This document shows, one piece after another, positions 29,830 to 35,357 of a DNA stretch of 35,357 nucleotides (positions are counted from its first letter, which is position 1; every line of letters begins with the position of its first letter). Position numbers and translations under genes: made by a program. Source of the stretch: Eubacteriales bacterium (lineage in GTDB: Bacteria; Bacillota; Clostridia; Lachnospirales; Lachnospiraceae). The notes below the pieces were generated by a model, which saw only the letters and a program-made list of their open reading frames with translations, was not told where the DNA came from and did no database searches. The DNA is taken from the NCBI GenBank assembly GCA_030524135.1, contig JAUNHA010000022.1, forward strand, positions 1 through 35,357, in the 5' to 3' direction.

Positions 29830-30252
29830 ATGATGATTAAGGAAAGCTTCAGTGAGGAAGAAACGTATTTATTTGCGCGTTCGCTCGGAGCGCATGCGAA
29901 GCCGGGTGAGATCTACTGTCTTGACGGGGATCTGGGCGTCGGAAAGACGGTGTTTGCAAAGGGATTTGCAGAGGGGCTTTCCATTGGGGAGCCGGTGACC
30001 TCACCAACCTTCAATATTGTCAGGGAATACGATGGCGGCAGACTGCCGCTTTATCATTTTGATGTGTACCGCATAGCGGATCCGGATGAGATGTACGCGA
30101 TCGGCTATGAGGATTATTTTTTCGGAGAGGGCGTCTGCCTGATCGAATGGAGCGAGCTGATCGACGAACTGATTCCGGAGAACGCGCGGCGTGTCGTGAT
30201 AGAAAAGGACATGTCGAAGGGGCCTTCTTACCGGCGGATCACAGTGGGATAA
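29830..30252 (+). CDS. tsaE: t6A synthesis ATPase TsaE
   Basis: A 140-residue P-loop ATPase that drives turnover of the TsaBDE complex making threonylcarbamoyl-adenosine at position 37 of ANN-decoding tRNAs. Walker A GDLGVGKT (about 34-41), then TSPTFNIVREY and LYHFDVYRI, are family hallmarks. ATG 29830 (or 29833) follows AAGGAA; the open frame to 29773 is unsupported. First gene of the operon, 16 bases before tsaB. Confidence 0.93.
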   Translation: MMIKESFSEEETYLFARSLGAHAKPGEIYCLDGDLGVGKTVFAKGFAEGLSIGEPVTSPTFNIVREYDGGRLPLYHFDVYRIADPDEMYAIGYEDYFFGEGVCLIEWSELIDELIPENARRVVIEKDMSKGPSYRRITVG

Positions 30253-30268
30253 GCAAAGGAGCGGACAG

Positions 30269-31117
30269 ATGGTAATACTTGGAATAGAAGCTTCCGGGCT
30301 TGTGGCTTCTGCCGCAGTCTGGGAGGACGGCGTGCTTCGCGCGGAATATACGATCAACAATAAGCTGACGCATTCACAGACGCTGCTTCCGATGATAGAG
30401 GCGATGCTTTCGCTTTCGGAGACTGCGCTCGATTGCGTGGATGCGATCGCGGTTTCCGAGGGGCCGGGATCGTTTACCGGGCTTCGGATCGGTGCGGCGA
30501 CAGCAAAGGGGCTTGCGCTGGCAAAGGACATTCCCGTGATCGGAATTTCTTCCCTGCGCGCGCTTTCTGAAAATGAAGCAGACAGCGGTATGCTTGTGGT
30601 TCCGCTGATGGATGCAAGGCGCGGGCAGGTCTACTGCGGTGCATGGCAGGATGGCAAAGAGATCATTTCGGAGCGCGCGGTGCCGATAGAGGAACTGATC
30701 GGGACGCTCCGGCAGGCGTTGCCGGACGGCTCCGCCGGGGAAAAAACGGCGCCCGCGGTGCTGTTTCTTGGAGACGGCGTTCCGGTGCATAAAGAGACGA
30801 TTCTGAAGACGGCGGATTTTCCGTGCCGTTTTGCTTCGGCAGGGAATGCGCGCCAGAGGGCAGCGTCCGTTGCAGAGCTCGGGGCGGCGGATTATGCGGC
30901 ATGGCTGTCAGAAAACGGATTTTCCGCTGAAGAGGCGAAGGCACTCGGGGCGGACAGACTTTCCGGGCTTGGAAAATTTAGCGGTTCCGTGATGAATTCG
31001 GACGAGTTTGTTCCGAAGTATCTGAGAAAACCGCAGGCGGAACGGGAAAAAGAAGCGGGGCTTCTTGAGGATCCCGGTATGCGCAGTCTGAGAAAAATCG
31101 CGCGCGGAGCGTGTTAA
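30269..31117 (+). CDS. tsaB: t6A complex subunit TsaB
   Basis: A 282-residue inactive ASKHA-fold paralogue of TsaD that dimerises with it. The N-terminal LGIEASGLVASAAVW, SEGPGSFTGLRIG and LMDARRGQVY are typical TsaB. It lacks the metal-binding His pair of TsaD. AAAGGAG is seven bases before ATG. A somewhat long C-terminal part (after about 200) is Ala/Glu-rich. Followed by the nfeD-like gene after 41 bases. Confidence 0.92.
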   Translation: MVILGIEASGLVASAAVWEDGVLRAEYTINNKLTHSQTLLPMIEAMLSLSETALDCVDAIAVSEGPGSFTGLRIGAATAKGLALAKDIPVIGISSLRALSENEADSGMLVVPLMDARRGQVYCGAWQDGKEIISERAVPIEELIGTLRQALPDGSAGEKTAPAVLFLGDGVPVHKETILKTADFPCRFASAGNARQRAASVAELGAADYAAWLSENGFSAEEAKALGADRLSGLGKFSGSVMNSDEFVPKYLRKPQAEREKEAGLLEDPGMRSLRKIARGAC

Positions 31118-31158
31118 TTGAATGAGGCACCGCAGATTCGGTGCGGAAAAGAGGCGGC

Positions 31159-31623
31159 ATGGAATTTGCAGCAGTATTCTGGCAGTTTTTTTATCAGTTT
31201 TTCTGGATCATTGTTATGATCGCGGCAGGCGTGATCGAGATATTGACGGTCTCGCTCGTTTCGATCTGGTTTGTGGCGGGCGGCGCTGTGGCTTTCGTAC
31301 TGAGCCTTTTAGGCGTGCCGCCGTTCTGGCAGTGGATCGCGTTTGCGCTCGTATCACTTCTTGTGCTGTTTTTGTTTCGCGGCAAAATTGCGGAGAGGCT
31401 TCGTAAAAATCACGTTCCGACCAATGTGGACGTTATGATCGGAAAGACGGTCGTGCTGAAGGAGACCGTGGACGAAGAAAAGGAAACGGGACGTTTTGTG
31501 ATCGGAGATCAGGAATGGATGGCGCGTGCGGAGGATCCGCAGATGATCATAGAGGCGGGAAGCCTGGTTGAGATCGTGCGCATCGAGGGCGTGAAGGCAA
31601 TCGTGCGCCCGGCAGCAGAGTGA
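31159..31623 (+). CDS. NfeD-family membrane protein
   Basis: 154 residues: an N-terminal hydrophobic pair or trio of helices (about 5-85) and a C-terminal OB-fold domain (TNVDVMIGKTVVLKETVDEEKETGRFVIGDQEWMARAED...). NfeD proteins usually partner with stomatin/SPFH proteins in membrane organisation, but no SPFH gene is next to this one. AGAGG is five bases before ATG 31159. It is an unusual insertion between tsaB and rimI. Its stop overlaps the rimI start by one base (TGATG). Confidence 0.85.
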   Translation: MEFAAVFWQFFYQFFWIIVMIAAGVIEILTVSLVSIWFVAGGAVAFVLSLLGVPPFWQWIAFALVSLLVLFLFRGKIAERLRKNHVPTNVDVMIGKTVVLKETVDEEKETGRFVIGDQEWMARAEDPQMIIEAGSLVEIVRIEGVKAIVRPAAE

Positions 31624-32156
31624 TGGCGGCAGGTGCGGCATTGCCTGAAGCAGCAGGCAGCGGCAGACTGTGGGAGCTTCTTCCGGAGAGCGAAGGGGCG
31701 GAGCGCTGGGTTTCGGAAACGGCGCTTCTTGAACGGCGGATCTTCGGATCGTCCGCCTGGCCTGAAGAGAGCTTCCGGAAGGCGGCGGAAAATGTATATG
31801 ACAGTCTCTTTCTGTATACGGGCACGACAGGTACCGGCACAGGAAGCGGCGGTGCATGCGGGACGGAGCGGCTTCTGGGCTATGCGCTCATCAGGCAGCT
31901 CGATGTTGCGGAGCTTCTGATCATAGGTGTGTCAGAGGACGCGAGGCGGCAGGGAATTGGAGCCGCATTGATGAAAAAGGTGCTTTCGGCGGCAGGCTGC
32001 CTTCCGGTGTTTCTTGAAGTCCGGGAAGGGAATGCCGCGGCAAGGCGCCTGTATGAAACCTGCGGTTTCCGGGAGTACGGGCGCAGGAAGAATTATTACG
32101 AGCATCCTTCAGAGGATGCGGTACTGATGAAATATGAGGATATAATAAATGCTTGA
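31623..32156 (+). CDS. rimI: Ribosomal protein S18 alanine N-acetyltransferase RimI
   Basis: A 177-residue GNAT acetyltransferase. LLIIGVSEDARRQGIGAALMKKVL carries the acetyl-CoA pyrophosphate loop (RRQGIGAAL), and FLEVREGNAAARRLYETCGFREYGRRKNYY the C-terminal GNAT signature of RimI. The N-terminal region (1-30) and a TGTTGTGTGSGG insert (about 68-80) are longer than usual. The start ATG overlaps the nfeD stop, so translation is coupled. Co-location with tsaB, tsaE and tsaD is the common bacterial arrangement. Confidence 0.92.
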   Translation: MAAGAALPEAAGSGRLWELLPESEGAERWVSETALLERRIFGSSAWPEESFRKAAENVYDSLFLYTGTTGTGTGSGGACGTERLLGYALIRQLDVAELLIIGVSEDARRQGIGAALMKKVLSAAGCLPVFLEVREGNAAARRLYETCGFREYGRRKNYYEHPSEDAVLMKYEDIINA

Positions 32157-33069
32157 TGTATGTTTACTTGGAACCGGCGGAATGATGCCGATGCCGAAGC
32201 GATGGCTGACTTCGCTGATGCTGCGCTGCGACGGATCAAATATCCTGATCGACTGTGGCGAGGGCACGCAGATCGCGATGAAGGAGGTCGGGTGGTCTCC
32301 GAAACCGATCGATATCATGTGCTTTACGCATTATCATGCGGATCATATTTCCGGACTTCCGGGCATGCTCCTTTCCATGAGCAATGCGGACCGGACGGAA
32401 CCGCTTGTCATGATCGGCCCGAAGGGACTTTTTAATGTCGTGCGTTCCCTGCGCTCGATCGCACCGGAGCTCACATTTGAGATCCGTTTTATCGAGCTTG
32501 ACCAGAATACCGAGGAATACAGGATCGGTCCGTATGTGATCAGCTGCTTCAAGGTCAATCACAACATTGCCTGCTACGGATATTCGGTAACGGTACCGCG
32601 GCTTGGGCAGTTTGATGTAAACCGCGCGAAGGAAGGGAATATTCCGGTGAAATACTGGAATGCGCTGCAGCACGGCGAGACCGTCACGGACAAGGATACC
32701 GGCCGCGAATACCGCCCGGATATGGTCATGGGACCGGCAAGGCGCGGCATCAAGGTGACATATACGACGGACAGCCGTCCCTGCGAGAATATCACGAGGG
32801 CGGCGGCAGATGCGGATCTGTTTATCTGTGAGGGCATGTACGGAGAGCCGGGGCTTGAAAACAAGGCGCGCAGCTATAAGCACATGACGATGTATGAGGC
32901 GGCCGCCATGGCGAAGGCGGCAGACCCGCAGCCGAAGGAAATGTGGTTTACACATTACAGCCCGTCCATGATCAATCCGCGCCAGTACCTTGATGAGGTA
33001 AAGAAAATCTTCCCGCGCGCACGCTGCGGCAAGGATGGTATGCAGCGGGAACTCATGTATGAGGATTAA
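32149..33069 (+). CDS. rnz: Ribonuclease Z
   Basis: A 306-residue metallo-beta-lactamase-fold endonuclease that trims tRNA 3' ends, chiefly precursors without encoded [13 protein letters not shown] and DCGEGTQ begin the fold; [11 protein letters not shown] gives the HxHxDH zinc motif; later ligands are [15 protein letters not shown] (usual TGDTRP), KHMT and FTHYSP. All metal ligands are present. It overlaps rimI by eight bases. All five tRNA genes in this window lack an encoded CCA, so RNase Z would be needed for them. Confidence 0.94.
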   Translation: MLDVCLLGTGGMMPMPKRWLTSLMLRCDGSNILIDCGEGTQIAMKEVGWSPKPIDIMCFTHYHADHISGLPGMLLSMSNADRTEPLVMIGPKGLFNVVRSLRSIAPELTFEIRFIELDQNTEEYRIGPYVISCFKVNHNIACYGYSVTVPRLGQFDVNRAKEGNIPVKYWNALQHGETVTDKDTGREYRPDMVMGPARRGIKVTYTTDSRPCENITRAAADADLFICEGMYGEPGLENKARSYKHMTMYEAAAMAKAADPQPKEMWFTHYSPSMINPRQYLDEVKKIFPRARCGKDGMQRELMYED

Positions 33070-33076
33070 GAGACCT

Positions 33077-34102
33077 ATGCAGAAAAAAGACTGTGTTATT
33101 TTGGGAATCGAAAGCTCCTGCGACGAGACGGCGGCTGCCGTCGTGAGAAACGGGAGAGAGGTTCTTTCCAATATTATTTCTTCCCAGATCGATATCCATA
33201 CGGTTTACGGAGGCGTGGTGCCCGAGATCGCTTCAAGGCTGCATTGCGAAAATATCAACGGTGTGATCAGGCTTGCGCTGAAGGATGCGGGCATGACGTT
33301 TTCCGATATTGATGCGATCGCGGTGACCTATGGCCCCGGGCTCGTTGGCGCTCTGCTCGTCGGCGTATCCGAAGCGAAGGCGCTCAGCTATGCGCTGGGG
33401 AAACCACTTGTCGGCGTGCATCATATCGAGGGGCATGTTGCGGCGAATTTTATCCAGTATCCGGAGCTTGAACCGCCGTTTGTCTGCCTGATCGTTTCCG
33501 GCGGACATACGCATCTTGTGATCGTGCGGGATTACGGCGAATTTGAAATCATCGGACGAAGCAGGGACGATGCGGCGGGAGAAGCCTATGACAAGGTTGC
33601 GCGTGCGGTCGGTCTGGGATATCCGGGAGGCCCGAAGGTGGATAAGGCTTCGCAGACGGGGAATCCGCATGCGATCGTATTTCCGGAGGGGGAGGTCAAG
33701 GATCATCCGTATGATTTTACGTTTTCCGGCCTCAAATCCGCGGTGCTCAATTATATCAACAAGGCAAATATGACGGGAACCGAGATCAATGTGCCGGATC
33801 TCTGCGCTTCGTTTCAGTATGCGGTCGTGGATGCGCTTGTATCGAGAACACTGCGCTGCGCGAAGGAACAGGGCTTTCAGAAAGTGGCGATGGCGGGCGG
33901 CGTGAGCGCAAACAGCACGCTTCGCAAGGCGATGGAAGCTGCCTGCAGGGAGAATGGCATGGAGTGCTATTATCCGGCGCCGGTCTACTGCACGGATAAC
34001 GCTGCCATGATCGCGGCGGCGGGGTATTATGAATACCAAAAAGGCGTGCGCTCAGGGACGGACTTAAACGCGGTTCCGAATCTGAAGCTGGGCGAGCGCT
34101 GA
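33077..34102 (+). CDS. tsaD: t6A synthesis catalytic subunit TsaD
   Basis: This 341-residue enzyme transfers the threonylcarbamoyl group to A37. [16 protein letters not shown] starts the ASKHA fold, HHIEGH holds the metal-binding His pair, and [16 protein letters not shown] and [10 protein letters not shown] follow. ATG 33077 is used; ATG 33059 inside rnz would add six residues. GAGGATTAAGAG lies upstream. It follows rnz by seven bases. Confidence 0.95.
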   Translation: MQKKDCVILGIESSCDETAAAVVRNGREVLSNIISSQIDIHTVYGGVVPEIASRLHCENINGVIRLALKDAGMTFSDIDAIAVTYGPGLVGALLVGVSEAKALSYALGKPLVGVHHIEGHVAANFIQYPELEPPFVCLIVSGGHTHLVIVRDYGEFEIIGRSRDDAAGEAYDKVARAVGLGYPGGPKVDKASQTGNPHAIVFPEGEVKDHPYDFTFSGLKSAVLNYINKANMTGTEINVPDLCASFQYAVVDALVSRTLRCAKEQGFQKVAMAGGVSANSTLRKAMEAACRENGMECYYPAPVYCTDNAAMIAAAGYYEYQKGVRSGTDLNAVPNLKLGER

Positions 34103-34162
34103 TGCTCTGTGCTTAAAAACGTTCTAATGGATCAGGGTTCTGATCGGACAGGATAAAAACTT

Positions 34163-34885
34163 ATGGAAGAAACAGGCAGGAAAAAACCGAAATTTGTGGC
34201 GGTCGTGCTGGCAGCAGGAACCGGCAGCCGCATGCATTCGGATGTGAAAAAACAGTATATGGAGCTTCGGGGACTTCCGGTCGTGGTGAGAAGCCTGCTC
34301 CGGTTTGAAGAGAATGAGCTGATCGATTCCGTGGTTCTTGTAACAGGAAGGGATGATCTGCAGCTTGCGCTGAGCCTCAGTCTCAAATACAACCTTCGCA
34401 AGGTGAAGAACATCGTAGAAGGAGGAGACCAGCGCTATAAGTCAGTGTATAACGGCGCGAAAGCAGCAGGAGAAGACACGGATTATATTCTGATCCATGA
34501 CGGGGCGCGCCCGCTTGTATCAGATGAGCTGATCACGCGCTGCTGCAGGGAGGTGGTACTGTCCCGCGCGTGCGTCGCCGCTGTTCCGGTAAAGGATACG
34601 ATCAAGCGCTGCGATACATCAGGCTTTGCGGCTGAAACACTTGAGCGGGCAAGTCTGTTTGCGGTGCAGACGCCCCAGGCATTTTCCTATCCGCTGTTTA
34701 TGGAGGCGTATGCAAATCTGTTCCGGACGATCCGCGCGTATCATCCTGATGAGTCGAAGATTACGGATGACGCGATGATCGTGGAAGCGATGAGCGATCA
34801 GAAGGTGAAGCTGATCCCGGGAGACTATAAAAATATAAAGCTTACGACACCTGAGGATATGGTGATTGCGGAAGCGTTTCTTTAA
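34163..34885 (+). CDS. ispD: 2-C-methyl-D-erythritol 4-phosphate cytidylyltransferase
   Basis: A 240-residue enzyme of the MEP pathway that joins CTP to methylerythritol phosphate. VVLAAGTGSRMHSDVKKQY is the nucleotide-binding start; VEGGDQRYKSVYNG, HDGARPLV and VQTPQAF are IspD signatures; PEDM closes the protein. The start has only GGACAGGA upstream. A GATCAG/CTGATC hairpin (34131-34146) lies in the 60-base gap after tsaD, with no T tract, so it is probably co-transcribed. Confidence 0.93.
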   Translation: MEETGRKKPKFVAVVLAAGTGSRMHSDVKKQYMELRGLPVVVRSLLRFEENELIDSVVLVTGRDDLQLALSLSLKYNLRKVKNIVEGGDQRYKSVYNGAKAAGEDTDYILIHDGARPLVSDELITRCCREVVLSRACVAAVPVKDTIKRCDTSGFAAETLERASLFAVQTPQAFSYPLFMEAYANLFRTIRAYHPDESKITDDAMIVEAMSDQKVKLIPGDYKNIKLTTPEDMVIAEAFL

Positions 34886-34926
34886 CAAAACTTTGAAAAA
34901 TTATTTTGGAAATGCCAAAAAACAGC

Positions 34927-34955
34927 TTGACATTCAGACACGATTCAAGTATCAT
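34927..34955 (+). promoter_or_regulatory. Promoter of the tRNA-Ser pair
   Basis: TTGACA (34927-34932), 17 bases, TATCAT (34950-34955), about 50 bases before the first tRNA-Ser. Confidence 0.8.
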
Positions 34956-35008
34956 ATTCAAGCACGCTCACGAAGGCGGTATATTTTGATGCTGCTTAAG
35001 TGCCTTAA

Positions 35009-35094
35009 GGAAAGGTATCGAAGTGGTCATAACGAGGCGGTCTTGAAAACCGTTTGTCCGCAAGGGCGCGAGGGTTCGAATCCCTCCCTTTCCG
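35009..35094 (+). tRNA. tRNA-Ser (TGA)
   Basis: GGAAAGG (35009-35015) pairs with CCTTTCC (35087-35093), discriminator G35094. The loop CTTGAAA gives anticodon TGA. A long variable arm (TTTGTCCGCAAGGGCGC) marks serine. CCA is not encoded. Confidence 0.95.
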
Positions 35095-35148
35095 CTTGGA
35101 AGCGGAGACGTTTCCGGACTTAATTAAATAAGAGATTTAGCTCAACCT

Positions 35149-35237
35149 GCAGAAGTACCCAAGTGGTTGAAGGGGCTCCCCTGGAAAGGGAGTAGGCTGT
35201 TAATAGCGGTGCGAGGGTTCAAATCCCTCCTTCTGCG
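35149..35237 (+). tRNA. tRNA-Ser (GGA)
   Basis: GCAGAAG (35149-35155) pairs with CTTCTGC (35230-35236), discriminator G35237. The stem CTCCC/GGGAG with loop CTGGAAA gives anticodon GGA, plus a long variable arm. CCA is not encoded. Confidence 0.95.
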
Positions 35238-35290
35238 CTCGGCTTGATTGGATGACTGAAAAAGAAATTCAAAAAAGTTGAAAAAACCGG

Positions 35291-35319
35291 TTGACAAGCA
35301 CAAAAGAGTGTGATAAAGT
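35291..35319 (+). promoter_or_regulatory. Strong promoter at the window edge
   Basis: TTGACA (35291-35296), 17 bases, TGA-TAAAGT (35311-35319, extended -10). The following leader GCGAGAGCGGCAGGAAAGA is purine-rich without an ORF; an rRNA operon or more tRNAs beyond the edge is likely, by inference. Confidence 0.6.
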
Positions 35320-35357
35320 AATCGGGCTGTCGCGAGAGCGGCAGGAAAGAAAGAAGC

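Overview
This window looks like a chromosomal segment from a low-GC Gram-positive anaerobe, most likely a member of the Lachnospiraceae (Clostridia). The evidence is strong AGGAGG-type ribosome binding sites, sigma-A promoters, a T-box riboswitch, a PPDK-type glycolytic enzyme, a Rex-like operator, tRNA genes without an encoded CCA end, and a GGGtGRT-family protein paired with an IscU-like scaffold. Nothing here is phage, IS or CRISPR. The assignment rests on recognised protein families, not on a database search.

Layout. 1-720: start of a minus-strand glutaredoxin-like gene, then a promoter and tRNA-Thr, tRNA-Met and tRNA-Leu. 859-3696: MscL with a zinc ribbon, an M19 dipeptidase and an M20 peptidase. 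3712-8807: a sulfur block with mnmA and its cysteine desulfurase (minus strand), cysK, an Rrf2 regulator with a cysteine cluster (minus strand), and a LysR regulator. 9046-11280: an LCP cell-wall ligase and an SH3-domain membrane protein, preceded by a CiaR-like direct repeat and a leader terminator. 11281-12366: a gene-poor, AT-rich stretch that looks like a promoter-driven structured non-coding RNA, then two tiny coupled HTH proteins. 12432-15147: a HAD phosphatase, then the IscU-like/GGGtGRT pair. 15456-17084: a T-box leader, best read as valine-specific, controlling a branched-chain amino acid binding lipoprotein. 17198-20187: an operator-rich region (two tandem GTTAG-N6-CTAAC sites and a Rex-like box) before ppdK. 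20509-21589: an ECF vitamin-transporter S component and a P-loop kinase.

21537-25510: a degenerate sigma-54-activator-like regulator (minus strand), a four-copy 31-32 bp repeat array in the divergent spacer, an AAA/DUF4143 ATPase, and an RNPP-like HTH-TPR regulator (minus strand). 25725-29303: an ABC half-exporter, a membrane-anchored nuclease, a membrane ferredoxin and a small protein. 29297-29686: a small membrane protein (minus strand). 29830-34885: a compact operon of tsaE, tsaB, an nfeD-like gene, rimI, rnz, tsaD and ispD, covering t6A tRNA modification, tRNA 3' processing and isoprenoid synthesis. 35009-35357: two tRNA-Ser genes and a strong promoter aimed out of the window.

Main threads. 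tRNA biology recurs: five tRNAs lacking CCA, RNase Z, the t6A enzymes, MnmA and a T-box. Sulfur and Fe-S metabolism also recurs: desulfurase, MnmA, CysK, Rrf2, the IscU-like scaffold and a membrane ferredoxin. The least explained parts are the candidate RNA at 11364-11600, the scaffold/GGGtGRT pair, the repeat array at 23097-23201 with its flanking genes, and the tandem operators before ppdK.
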